Shown: positions 1 through 7,920 of the stretch, in pieces
How the letters are laid out: each line of letters begins with the position of its first letter
How positions within the stretch are numbered: position 1 is the first letter of the stretch
The notes under the pieces: generated by a model
What the model saw: the letters and a program-made list of their open reading frames with translations, nothing else
What the model was told of the DNA's origin: nothing
Databases searched by the model: none
Source of the DNA: Glaciecola sp. UBA2563
GTDB taxonomy: Bacteria > Pseudomonadota > Gammaproteobacteria > Enterobacterales > Alteromonadaceae
Assembly (NCBI GenBank): GCA_002340325.1
Contig: DDLV01000047.1
Span: 1 to 40,441, forward strand
Length of the DNA: 40,441 nucleotides
Reading direction: 5' to 3'
Translations under genes and position numbers: made by a program

Positions 1-3
1 ATG

Positions 4-84
4 TTGATTTTTAAAAGTGTGCTCGCGCAGGGAAGCGCGAGCCCAAGCGGCCATGGATGGCGTAAAGCGTCTTTTAAAAGTCAA
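4..84. repeat. Compact double-hairpin repeat element (53-bp core in inverted arms)
   Basis: Two 14-bp arms form an inverted repeat with one mismatch (4-17 against 71-84, centred on TTTTAAAAG/CTTTTAAAA). They enclose a 53-bp core (18-70). The core has a perfect 8-bp stem, GCTCGCGC/GCGCGAGC, at 21-28/35-42 with loop AGGGAA, and a second small hairpin GCCAT/ATGGC at 50-61. The element lies just beyond the 3' end of the regulator gene on the minus strand, so it could fold in that transcript. It has the same architecture and core length as the centre of the element at 31123-31221. I do not recognise a named repeat family, and the left edge of the window may cut off flanking sequence. Confidence 0.7.
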
Positions 85-135
85 TATTCCGTAGCTAGAT
101 AGCTCAGCCTAAGCGAACAGCATTATGCGAAAGCC

Positions 136-2202
136 CTAATAGCTTTTTTCAGCCTGTGTCATTTTGATGATCGAAGATTGCTTGGATCCAATGCTTGCAA
201 ATGTGAACGTTTCGTCAGCGGGATTGAAATCGAATACTTCGGTATCAAACAGCGTGGGTCGCTGGTATTCATTGATTTGCCCGCTATTTACATCAAAAAT
301 ATCAAGGCGCTCTTGTTCAACAAATGCCACATAGTTTGGGTAAATTCGCAAGATATTGGGGTCAGTAATCTTTCGTTCAAGCACTATCTCACTACCTTCA
401 ACAACACGCACATATCCTTCTCTTGATAATGTTAACGAGAGTGCATCGGATAGCGGTAATTGCATGAGAACATTAGTAGCCATACGCTCATAGGTGTTTT
501 CGGTGAGGTCATATTGAAAAACCGCATGATCAAACCTGGGATCTAACGAAGTAAAATACAATTGGTTATCATCGTTTAAGTCAAATTGAGGGAACCCAGC
601 TTTGCTTATTGGGATATCTAACCACCGAAATTCTCCTGTAGCCGGTTCAATGATAAATATGCGATCCGCACTTGTTCCTGCTATTAGTGAGGATGATGGA
701 TTCGATACCAAATGTTGAATTGACGACAGGCTCTCCAGCTCTGCCACAATACGATGTTGTTCCTCAACTACTCTTGTAATACGCATACCGTTAGCTTGAT
801 AGCCACTAACAAAGAGTTTGTCATTTTCAGCTGTGATGGAAGATATAGCGTCAGCGCTGCCGAGTTCTCGCGCAGCAGTGAGCGCATTGTTATTTTTAGG
901 CACCAAAGAATGTTCATAGATTTTAAAAGTATCAGCGGCCCGGTGCACTAGAAGACAATTAGCACCACAAACGCCGATAAGTTGGTCACCTACCTTTAAT
1001 CGAGTTTGCCATAACGTTAAGTCTTGTGTTTGAACATTAAATCCAAAAACCCGATTATCTTTACTTGCCAGCATGACACTTTCAAAGACGTCGGAATCGA
1101 CAATCTTTGCAATAGGGAAATTAAGTTCTTTGGGTTCGCGTACGTTTGAGGAAATGTCGAAAACGGTAAGAACCGAGGATACTAATTCATTAGAATACAT
1201 AAATAATTTGTCGAGCTTATCAGTGATATGTATGCTATCGATACCGCTCTCGATATTATCTAGCAGAACTTCCGTTCGGGTAGGTGCATTGACATTTGCT
1301 TTGATAACTTGTTTGGTGGATTCTTGTTTTTCTGCATTGCTATTCCCTTCCTCTGATAATAATGCAGCGTCGGTATTTTCGATTTTTTGATCAATGCTGT
1401 AATAAATGTCCCCAGTTACACTATCAAAAGCTATTATTTGCTCTGGAACATTTGCCAGGATTATGGTGTTGAGATTGGCATTGATACTGAGATCCCAATA
1501 AGTGAATTCTACAACATCATTTTGTTTCGTTAAGATATAGGCGGCCTTTTGATTAACAGAAAGACCTTCATACAAAAGTGCCTTGTTATTTAACTCTATC
1601 CGAATATCTTGCTGATTGTCAGAAAACCACGTTGCTGCAACTAAATTGTCATTGTTAGTGATCGTAAACAGCGCATTATTCGACAGTGGATATGTCCGCC
1701 AACCATGTTCAATTGCATGAGTTTTTTCTTCATGTGTTGTCCAGGTTGAAAGAGGCTCAGCGATTTTTGGAGAATAAAATACCGAGAAATAAATAATCGC
1801 GATACAAATCAGACAACATATCAAAAAGGAACTGAACCATCGCATGGGAGAGGCACGCTCAGGTTGGACGTCTTCTGATTCGAAAATGACTGGGGGTAAA
1901 AACAAATAGCCTCGTTTTGGAATGGTTTTTATATATCTTGGCGATCTTGCATTATCCAACAGTGCTTCACGTGTCTTTTTAACGACTGCTCTAAGTCTGT
2001 CATCTGCGTTTTCTGGGTCATCCCAAAGCGTTGTCAATATCTGTTTTCTTTCTAGAACCTCTCCATTACTCTCAACCATTAATGTGAGAAGCGATTGGAC
2101 CTTAGGTTCTACTTGTGTTTCTTGTCCTTCCGCGTCAGCTAGTACGCCCTTGAGTAGGTCAAATTTGATGTCTTCAAATCTTGCATAACGTGCGTCTGGC
2201 AT
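136..2202 (-). CDS. CadC-like membrane-bound winged-helix transcriptional regulator with periplasmic sensor domain
   Basis: A 688-residue one-component regulator. Residues about 6-103 form an OmpR/PhoB-type winged helix (Trans_reg_C), ending in the hallmark PRYIKTIPKRGYLF. One transmembrane segment follows (about 122-144), then about 540 residues that should be periplasmic and read as repeated beta strands, possibly a beta-propeller. This is the ToxR/CadC architecture: signals sensed outside are passed directly to DNA-bound regulator, with no phosphotransfer. I chose the ATG at 2202 because the winged-helix domain begins right after it; an in-frame TTG at 2295 would add 31 residues unlike the family. 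The ribosome site is weak (AAAGAAT). It is divergent from the solute-binding-like gene at 2456, a natural candidate target. The ligand is unknown. The sensor lacks obvious TolB/WD signatures, so the propeller call is inference. Confidence 0.85.
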   Translation of the reverse strand: MPDARYARFEDIKFDLLKGVLADAEGQETQVEPKVQSLLTLMVESNGEVLERKQILTTLWDDPENADDRLRAVVKKTREALLDNARSPRYIKTIPKRGYLFLPPVIFESEDVQPERASPMRWFSSFLICCLICIAIIYFSVFYSPKIAEPLSTWTTHEEKTHAIEHGWRTYPLSNNALFTITNNDNLVAATWFSDNQQDIRIELNNKALLYEGLSVNQKAAYILTKQNDVVEFTYWDLSINANLNTIILANVPEQIIAFDSVTGDIYYSIDQKIENTDAALLSEEGNSNAEKQESTKQVIKANVNAPTRTEVLLDNIESGIDSIHITDKLDKLFMYSNELVSSVLTVFDISSNVREPKELNFPIAKIVDSDVFESVMLASKDNRVFGFNVQTQDLTLWQTRLKVGDQLIGVCGANCLLVHRAADTFKIYEHSLVPKNNNALTAARELGSADAISSITAENDKLFVSGYQANGMRITRVVEEQHRIVAELESLSSIQHLVSNPSSSLIAGTSADRIFIIEPATGEFRWLDIPISKAGFPQFDLNDDNQLYFTSLDPRFDHAVFQYDLTENTYERMATNVLMQLPLSDALSLTLSREGYVRVVEGSEIVLERKITDPNILRIYPNYVAFVEQERLDIFDVNSGQINEYQRPTLFDTEVFDFNPADETFTFASIGSKQSSIIKMTQAEKSY

Positions 2203-2300
2203 ATTCTTTGTGACCGTTTTGATATTAATTTTCAATTTCTGAGTGATTGACAGATTTATTATTAACGGCGAAAGAAAAAAGAATGTTAGGTGCAATTAGT

Positions 2301-2314
2301 CGTCAGTTATGACG
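2301..2314. promoter_or_regulatory. Candidate operator: CGTCA-N4-TGACG palindrome in divergent intergenic region
   Basis: The 253-bp region between the CadC-like regulator and the solute-binding-like gene contains the perfect palindrome CGTCAGTTATGACG. The half-site CGTCA recurs downstream near 2327 and 2379, on the same strand. Repeated half-sites between divergent genes suit regulator binding, but no experiment or family consensus ties this motif to the regulator. A TATAAA at 2420-2425 could be a -10 element for the gene at 2456; no convincing -35 is visible. Confidence 0.35.
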
Positions 2315-2455
2315 TTATGAAATTATCGTCACTGCCGATACTCTGAGATAACGGAGCAGCAAAAATCTACACGAACACGTCACCCAAAATCAAAACGTAA
2401 GCTGCGCTTTTCCCTGTCTTATAAAACGTACGTACTGGATTAAGAAGCTTAACTA

Positions 2456-3274
2456 ATGACCAAGTCTATTTTTCTACTATTGTCGCTATTAGTCATTTCA
2501 GTGTCTTGGATTGCTGAGGCTTTGGCACAAAAACCAGAACAAACCTTCCGCATTGGCGTGAGTGATCAGAGCCATTATCCTCTTTTCGATTTTAGTAACG
2601 ATGACGATAAGGGCCTGGCACACAAAATCTTGTCCCTGTTCGCAGAGAAAAATAATTTCAAGTTTGAATATGTGGCAATGAACTATGTCAAATTGCAAGA
2701 TGCAATCGAAAAGGGTGATATAGATTTCATTTTTCCAGACAACCCATCATGGCGGGCATATAGATACAAGAGAGAACACAACATTTACAGTTTGCCGTTT
2801 ATGCAAGCTGTGTCCTCGACATTCGTGTCTACTAAACACAAAGACATTGAAATAGACCAAGTAACATCAGTCGCCATCCCTTTTGGGTATTCACCGCTCA
2901 CTTGGTATGCTGCGATTGACAAATACAACATAGAAACATTAACGACCTCTGACCTTTATGCATCAATTCAATCTCTCTACAGAGGTAATGTGCTAGCCGC
3001 TGATATTGAATACAACGTCGCCAAACATTTGATCAAAGTACTGCCAAACTTGGATGCAATTGTGGTCAATAAGAATTTGCCCAGTTCGCCCACAAACTAC
3101 CATCTTTCAACTGTCAAGCACATACTAATGCTTGAGCGCTTTAGTTATTTTGTGAGCAAACATCAACAACAGATTGATGATTTACGCAAGCAATCTCAAA
3201 TAAAGAACTATAAAGACGTTTTTGGTAGAGATGGTAGTGGTGTATTAGATTCTTGGTTGGAATTAGAAGAATGA
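2456..3274 (+). CDS. Periplasmic solute-binding-like protein (SBP family 3 / PBPb fold)
   Basis: A 272-residue protein with a cleavable Sec signal peptide: a hydrophobic run at residues 4-20, then an ALA-Q cleavage site at 24/25. The mature part starts with a strand like those of amino-acid-type solute-binding proteins (FRIGVSDQSHYPLFDF). It continues with GLAHKILSLFAEKNNFKFEY, the usual first lobe in which a small molecule is clamped, then a segment of the form 'L.DAIEKGDIDFIF'. No ABC permease or ATPase gene is adjacent, so it may be a stand-alone sensor or scavenger; relatives of this kind are common in Alteromonadales and Vibrio without transporters. ATG 2456 is the only sensible start and has a weak upstream AAGAAG. 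It is divergent from the CadC-like regulator, which may control it. The ligand cannot be read from the sequence. Confidence 0.75.
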   Translation: MTKSIFLLLSLLVISVSWIAEALAQKPEQTFRIGVSDQSHYPLFDFSNDDDKGLAHKILSLFAEKNNFKFEYVAMNYVKLQDAIEKGDIDFIFPDNPSWRAYRYKREHNIYSLPFMQAVSSTFVSTKHKDIEIDQVTSVAIPFGYSPLTWYAAIDKYNIETLTTSDLYASIQSLYRGNVLAADIEYNVAKHLIKVLPNLDAIVVNKNLPSSPTNYHLSTVKHILMLERFSYFVSKHQQQIDDLRKQSQIKNYKDVFGRDGSGVLDSWLELEE

Positions 3275-3276
3275 TA

Positions 3277-3314
3277 GATATTCAATGATTGTTAAGAGGT
3301 AATCACCGAATATC
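3277..3314. terminator. Possible bidirectional terminator hairpin between convergent genes
   Basis: GATATTC at 3277-3283 pairs with GAATATC at 3308-3314, and an inner GATT/AATC can also pair. It sits in the 47-bp gap between the converging solute-binding-like and SWIM genes, where a shared terminator is expected. The loop is long and there is no clear U-run, so intrinsic termination is uncertain. Confidence 0.35.
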
Positions 3315-3321
3315 AATGACA

Positions 3322-5046
3322 CTATTGGTCGACGACATGCAATTGGATATTGAGCATTTTCATAAATTGCTGTTTGGATGCATGGGTAAAGCAAATGTCA
3401 TTAAGCAACGCATTAATATTTGTTTTTACGTCTGTTGTGTCGCCAAGTGCGCTGCTTTTGGTCTCAAACTCAATCAACTCGGACAGTAAATCAATAGCAA
3501 TCTGATAGTTTTTTGTTTGCCCTTTTAAAATATAATGATTCACCAAGCGTTTATAAATATCGATACCCTCTAGGTAGTATTCGTTTTGCAAACAGACATA
3601 TGCGAGCTCATGCAATGAATCTTCTAAAAATTCATATCTTCTTGTCAGTTGTATTGCACTTGTAAGGCGGTTAATTGCAATGTAAAAATCGAGTAAGGGT
3701 GAATAGTCTTTTGCATCCTTCGGTAAATTATTGTCCAAAGACGCCTTGATCATATTTTCAGCTTTTGCATGGATCTCTTGTTCTTCATCGCTGTCTTCGT
3801 CAACCATATCTAATATTCTTTGCAAATCATTTACTGATAAACTGGATGCAAAGAGCGTCCACGCGCAAGCTTTAGCTTCATTCATCTTTCCTACAGCGTG
3901 TTTAAGCGAATACTTTGCATAATTAGATTTATATATATCTTCTTTCGATTTTGCTAAAGCGCCCACTGCATCTAAATACTTCTCAGCTAAAGAATACTCG
4001 TTGCTGTCAATAAGTTTTGTGAGGTAACTATAGCCGGTAACAAACGTTGGTTTGGCGAGAAATGCGAATTTTATTGCTCTAGATATTTCTCCTTTCCGTT
4101 CGTGATAGTTGGCAAGCGAGTTAGCGTAAGCGTTAAGTTGATACTTGGCAATAGTCTCTCTTTCATCTTGTTTTTTGCATCGTTCACTGAGTTCTTTGTA
4201 ATACAACCTTTGTAATTCATCATTTTCAGTCGGTATGAATTTCCCGCCTACGTCACCAAAATCAATATAAGTAAACTGGTGGTCCAAAATATTGAGTAAT
4301 CTGGTCAGTTTGCTATCAACGGACTCATCAATTGCATTAAATGCCTGTATAACGCCTTTTTCGATAAGATGAAAAAGGCCGAAGCGAAAACCGCCTGAGT
4401 CATCAATGCGTTCTAGGATTTTATCGTAACGCGCAAGCGCGTAGAGACATAGTTGGTATGCGTTTTCGGCAGGGAGCTTGCCAATTACTTCCAACAACAG
4501 ATTCATCTGCTTTCTTGATTTATCGAAGTAGTTTCGTACTTGTTGGTGCCGCCAGACATCGCGTAAAGGCATCGCTTTTATGATGCGTTTTCGTAAATCT
4601 TTTATATCGAAATCGCCAATCGTAATATCAGCAAACATTAACCATTGGTTAAATTTATCGGCATCTTCCGATAATAGTTTGTAGAGTTCTTCAGCCAGCG
4701 TATCTTGGTCAAGCGTTTTTAAATAGCCCTTGACGCGCTCTGCTGGTTTACCTGACAACAGTGCCTCAAGCGTCTGTTTCTCTTTTTCGTAATGCAGCGC
4801 CACTGCGACACAATGCTCACAGAAATCAAAGCCCTCAGATGCCGGACAAGTGCAGCCTCCATCAAACCCGTTATTTAGCACAGCTAATTTAATATCATAA
4901 ACATAAGTATCTTGTACTTGCGCTGAAATTTGGTTGCCGTCCAGAGTAAAGGAAATCACCGCATTCTGATGAAATAGCGTTGTGCCTTTTTCGAAAGCAG
5001 CTTTGCCTGCCAATCGAAGTATCGTCGAATGTAGTTCCAATGGCAT
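3322..5046 (-). CDS. SWIM zinc-finger protein of unknown function
   Basis: A 574-residue protein. Near the N-terminus it has a SWIM zinc-binding motif, CxC-x8-CxH, formed by C65, C67, C76 and H78 (GGCTCPASEGFDFCEHC). SWIM domains bind zinc and are linked to DNA or protein contacts in SWI2/SNF2-associated and other proteins. The remaining 450 residues are helical and rich in Leu, Ala and Tyr, and resemble degenerate TPR/HEAT-like repeats (for example LTSAIQLTRRYEFLEDSLHE). No helicase domain is present or adjacent. I chose ATG 5046, where the domain begins; an in-frame TTG at 5151 would add 35 non-conserved residues. Neither start has a good ribosome site. The gene diverges from mshI and converges on the solute-binding-like gene. 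Its role is unknown. Confidence 0.75.
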   Translation of the reverse strand: MPLELHSTILRLAGKAAFEKGTTLFHQNAVISFTLDGNQISAQVQDTYVYDIKLAVLNNGFDGGCTCPASEGFDFCEHCVAVALHYEKEKQTLEALLSGKPAERVKGYLKTLDQDTLAEELYKLLSEDADKFNQWLMFADITIGDFDIKDLRKRIIKAMPLRDVWRHQQVRNYFDKSRKQMNLLLEVIGKLPAENAYQLCLYALARYDKILERIDDSGGFRFGLFHLIEKGVIQAFNAIDESVDSKLTRLLNILDHQFTYIDFGDVGGKFIPTENDELQRLYYKELSERCKKQDERETIAKYQLNAYANSLANYHERKGEISRAIKFAFLAKPTFVTGYSYLTKLIDSNEYSLAEKYLDAVGALAKSKEDIYKSNYAKYSLKHAVGKMNEAKACAWTLFASSLSVNDLQRILDMVDEDSDEEQEIHAKAENMIKASLDNNLPKDAKDYSPLLDFYIAINRLTSAIQLTRRYEFLEDSLHELAYVCLQNEYYLEGIDIYKRLVNHYILKGQTKNYQIAIDLLSELIEFETKSSALGDTTDVKTNINALLNDICFTHASKQQFMKMLNIQLHVVDQ

Positions 5047-5195
5047 ATATGAAAGTGAAATCAAAACCGAAATAGTATCAATGAAGGACAAACAATTGAA
5101 GAAAAACAGGTCTAAATTGCGGTTTGACGTAGACTCACTATTCTCAAACAAGCATAAATGCTACATAGCACGTCAACTTAATGCTTTCTTCAACT

Positions 5196-5225
5196 TTGCC
5201 GATACCTGCGTTGTATAAAGATAAT
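5196..5225 (+). promoter_or_regulatory. Candidate promoter of the msh operon
   Basis: TTGCCG (5196-5201), an 18-bp spacer and GATAAT (5220-5225) make a reasonable sigma70-like promoter about 55 bp before mshI, the first gene of the pilus operon. It is the best match in the 234-bp gap from the SWIM gene start, but the -35 is imperfect and other spacings are possible. Confidence 0.4.
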
Positions 5226-5228
5226 TTA

Positions 5229-5250
5229 CGACAGTCTTTTATTTCTGTCG
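5229..5250 (+). promoter_or_regulatory. Inverted repeat in the msh operon leader
   Basis: CGACAG (5229-5234) and CTGTCG (5245-5250) flank a 10-nt pyrimidine-rich loop, just after the candidate -10 and 30 bp before the mshI start. It would form a 6-bp RNA hairpin in the leader, or could be a dyad operator. I have no match to a known regulator. Confidence 0.35.
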
Positions 5251-5280
5251 ACGTGATTTGCTTTTTAACCGGTAAAAAGT

Positions 5281-6237
5281 ATGCAGATAAGTTGGAAAGA
5301 TTTTCTCAAGCGCAAATTGTACAAACCCTCTGGGTATGATGCCATTGGTCTTGCTTACACGGCAGACCAACTCTTACTTTGTGCGCTGAAACATGACGGC
5401 GACAACGTGACGTGGTCGTTGGACGCAACCTTTTCTCATAACAATTGGCAAGAAAAATTGCGTACTTATGTAAAAGAACACAAGTTAGAAGGCACTGCTT
5501 GTTATTTTGCGCTGACGGCGCACTGGTACAAACTACTTCAAATAGACAAACCAGATGTCCCGTCGCAGGAACTCATGCCCGCACTTCAGTGGCCGCTGCA
5601 GGAGCTTATTGGTTCTCAGCAAAGTATGGTTTACGACTATACCGACCTTCCAGTCAAAGTGTCCGGAATCGACAAGGTACTCGCAGTCGCAATTGCGAAA
5701 AAGGAAATTGAGACAATCAGCGACGCCATTTTTAACGCAGAACTTTTCTTGCAAACAATTACTGTCGAAGAATTCGCAATATTAAATCTATTGCCTAAAT
5801 CTACAGAGGCAGTCATAACCTTGATTCAAGAACAGGGTGAAGAACTCGTTATCAGCATCGTAAAAGACGGGCTGCTTTATTTCTCTCGAAAGCTTAAAGG
5901 GTTTGAAAACATTGGCAGCTTTACGGATAGCGAACTTGATATGGGTATTCTGGATTCGTTGGGTGTTCAGGTACAGCGGACCATGGATTATTTCGAAAGC
6001 CAACTACGGCAGCCGCCGGTCAGTAAAATCTTAGTAAAGTTGGATACACGTCACGATAAATATGTGGCTGAAAAGATTGCTGTTGCTATGGGAGTTAAGT
6101 GTGAGCTGCTTGTCCCAGATATTCAAATGGACAGCGAGTTGAATCTGCATATGGCGAGTTTTAGCTGCTTGGGTGCAGCGATGACACATTTTAGTGTAGA
6201 TGAGCAAATCGGAGAGAAAAGTGAAGTCACAAATTAA
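5281..6237 (+). CDS. mshI: MSHA biogenesis protein MshI (PilM-like)
   Basis: A 318-residue cytoplasmic protein of the PilM/GspL-cytoplasmic type. It supplies the actin-like-fold platform that links the PilN/PilO-like inner-membrane proteins to the rest of the pilus motor. It has no signal peptide or membrane segment. The read-through of strands such as GYDAIGLAYTADQLLLCALK and the C-terminal ASFSCLGAAM suit the family. It is the first gene of the cluster and overlaps the next gene by 17 bp, so the two are translationally coupled. ATG 5281 follows an A-rich, weak ribosome site. In the usual layout mshH/csrD lies just upstream, but here a SWIM-domain gene stands there instead, on the opposite strand. 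Confidence 0.9.
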   Translation: MQISWKDFLKRKLYKPSGYDAIGLAYTADQLLLCALKHDGDNVTWSLDATFSHNNWQEKLRTYVKEHKLEGTACYFALTAHWYKLLQIDKPDVPSQELMPALQWPLQELIGSQQSMVYDYTDLPVKVSGIDKVLAVAIAKKEIETISDAIFNAELFLQTITVEEFAILNLLPKSTEAVITLIQEQGEELVISIVKDGLLYFSRKLKGFENIGSFTDSELDMGILDSLGVQVQRTMDYFESQLRQPPVSKILVKLDTRHDKYVAEKIAVAMGVKCELLVPDIQMDSELNLHMASFSCLGAAMTHFSVDEQIGEKSEVTN

Positions 6238-6865
6238 TCTCTACCACAAAGAGTTTCGCCCAGTCTTTGAAGTATATAGTGGCCAAAATCTTATTATTGT
6301 AAGTGTTTTTTGTGTGTTACTTGTTGGTCTTGCATCCGGTGTCACACATTACTATAAAGGAAAAGCAGAGGCTGAACTGACATCAGTTCAAAGTGAACTT
6401 AGCAAAATTGAAAGTCAGGTTAGCGAGTTGAGAAATGAGCTAGAAGCACGAACAGAAGATCCGATCCTTAAAGCAAAACTCTCTGCAGCTATCGACGACG
6501 TAAAAACCCAGCAAACGCTGGTTGCACAAATTCAATCTTTATCAGGTCTGAAAAGCAAGGCTTTCTCAGGTTTGTTTGATGCATTTTCCAGCAACAACAA
6601 GCCAAATTTATGGCTCACTTCATTTACCGTTAATGAGAACGACCTCACCATCAAGGGCGAACTTTCAGCGCCTACCGCCCTACCCAACTGGATAAGCGGG
6701 CTAACAAATTCAGCTTATTTTAACGGTCAAGAGTTCAGTGATGCAGTCGTGGAGCGTAATCAAGGCAGCCTTGCCTTCGAACTCACAAGCCAACGCATTA
6801 AAGAGCGACAGAACGAAGTTATCGACACAGCTGTAACTGCGGAAGACGGAGGCGATAATGGCTGA
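6221..6865 (+). CDS. mshI2: MSHA biogenesis PilN-like protein (often called MshI2)
   Basis: A 214-residue bitopic inner-membrane protein. The N-terminus KSQINLYHKEFRP is typical of PilN-type proteins, whose conserved INLL-like tail docks in PilM. A transmembrane helix follows (about residues 22-44: LIIVSVFCVLLVGLASGV), then a coiled coil (ELTSVQSELSKIESQVSELR) and a small periplasmic ferredoxin-like domain. I chose GTG 6221 over the ATG at 6200 because GGAGAG at 6211-6216 is well placed before it and because the conserved docking tail starts there. It overlaps mshI at its start and mshJ at its end. It should pair with MshJ (PilO-like) to align the motor with the secretin. The symbol follows usage in some Shewanella annotations. 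Confidence 0.85.
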   Translation: MKSQINLYHKEFRPVFEVYSGQNLIIVSVFCVLLVGLASGVTHYYKGKAEAELTSVQSELSKIESQVSELRNELEARTEDPILKAKLSAAIDDVKTQQTLVAQIQSLSGLKSKAFSGLFDAFSSNNKPNLWLTSFTVNENDLTIKGELSAPTALPNWISGLTNSAYFNGQEFSDAVVERNQGSLAFELTSQRIKERQNEVIDTAVTAEDGGDNG

Positions 6866-7523
6866 AAACGCTTCTGATAGTTCGCTTTTCAACCGTCTAC
6901 TTCTCGCGTACGAAAATCGAAACGCGTCTGAGAAGCGCCTAATCTTTTGGACGGTACCTGGACTGATATTGTTTATTGGTGCGATTGCGTTTATTGAGCC
7001 AGTTTATATTGAGATTACCGACATAAACAAAAGAGTGGATAGGGTAGAGACGCAAAAAGCTGCATTCGCAGATACAAAGCAAGAATTATTCAATGCAGCA
7101 CTGCTTGATCCAGATGAACAAATCAACGCGGACATTGAAGAGACTGAAAAGCGACTGGCGTCCCTGAAAAAAATATTCGACAAAGAACTAGGGCAACTTG
7201 TATCCCCGCAGGCGATGCCTACTTTGCTAAGTCAGTTATTTGAAAAGGCAGGTTCACTGCGCTTACAAAAAATGGAATCAATAAAGCCAGTACCTCTTTT
7301 TACTCAGAACAGTGCAGAACAAAAGCTATTTCAGCACGGCATTAGGATCACGTTTGAGGGTGGATATCTCGATACCCGGGATTTTTTGGCGAAAGCTGAA
7401 GCGCTTGGTTGGAAGTTGTATTGGCGATATCTCGAATATCAAGTCGACGAGCATCCCAATGCTACGACAGAACTGGAAGTGTTTACATTGAGTACGAGCG
7501 AGGCGTTCATAGGTGTTTATTAA
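6858..7523 (+). CDS. mshJ: MSHA biogenesis protein MshJ (PilO-like)
   Basis: A 221-residue bitopic inner-membrane protein. A short cytoplasmic N-terminus leads to a transmembrane helix (about residues 28-50: LIFWTVPGLILFIGAIAFI). A long periplasmic coiled coil follows (VDRVETQKAAFADTKQEL and on), then a C-terminal alpha/beta domain of PilO/GspM type. It forms heterodimers with the PilN-like partner encoded just upstream. ATG 6858 has a strong GGAGG at 6848-6852. It overlaps the PilN-like gene by 8 bp and mshK by 11 bp. Confidence 0.9.
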   Translation: MAENASDSSLFNRLLLAYENRNASEKRLIFWTVPGLILFIGAIAFIEPVYIEITDINKRVDRVETQKAAFADTKQELFNAALLDPDEQINADIEETEKRLASLKKIFDKELGQLVSPQAMPTLLSQLFEKAGSLRLQKMESIKPVPLFTQNSAEQKLFQHGIRITFEGGYLDTRDFLAKAEALGWKLYWRYLEYQVDEHPNATTELEVFTLSTSEAFIGVY

Positions 7524-7920
7524 ATTATTTTCAACGGTTTACTTAGCTACTGCATTTTTGTTGATTCAAACATCGGCGGTATTCGCGTTTGTTGATGCAA
7601 AAGACTACCAACTAAAAGAACACAAGGTAAAAGATCCGACGAAACCTCCAAGTGTTATTGTGCAGCAACTAGCAAAAGAAATTAAACCAAAGAATGAACT
7701 CAAATTGTCGGCAATCTTTAAACGTCAGAACAAATTATATGCTGTTATCAACGGAGAAATTTTTAGTGCAGGAGAGAAATTAGAAGGCGTTGATGTCGAT
7801 ATGAAAGTCGAAGAAATTGACGCTGGAACTGTTGTACTGAAGTCGCTAGGTCAAGATGAATTGACAACAAAACTAACCGTTGATGAACAAGCTCAAATTA
7901 GCAAGCAGGTGGTAAAATGA
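7513..7920 (+). CDS. mshK: MSHA biogenesis protein MshK (PilP-like)
   Basis: A 135-residue secreted protein with a signal peptide (residues 1-25, ending AVFA). The mature region carries the DPTKPP motif and a small beta-domain (ELKLSAIFKRQNKLYAVING, AGEKLEG...) like those of PilP/GspC homology regions. These contact the secretin N-domains and so connect the inner-membrane complex to the outer-membrane channel. It starts with GTG at 7513 inside the end of mshJ, with GAGG a few bases upstream. Its stop overlaps the mshL start as ATGA, so the two proteins should be made in a fixed ratio. Confidence 0.85.
   Translation: MFIKLFSTVYLATAFLLIQTSAVFAFVDAKDYQLKEHKVKDPTKPPSVIVQQLAKEIKPKNELKLSAIFKRQNKLYAVINGEIFSAGEKLEGVDVDMKVEEIDAGTVVLKSLGQDELTTKLTVDEQAQISKQVVK

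Noticed and set aside
178..2188. Plus-strand open frames opposite the CadC-like regulator
   Set aside because: They lie antisense within a long, domain-bearing gene and encode no recognisable fold.
3289..3489. A 66-codon plus-strand frame near the end of the SWIM gene
   Set aside because: It is mostly antisense to the SWIM gene, lacks a ribosome site and resembles no protein family.
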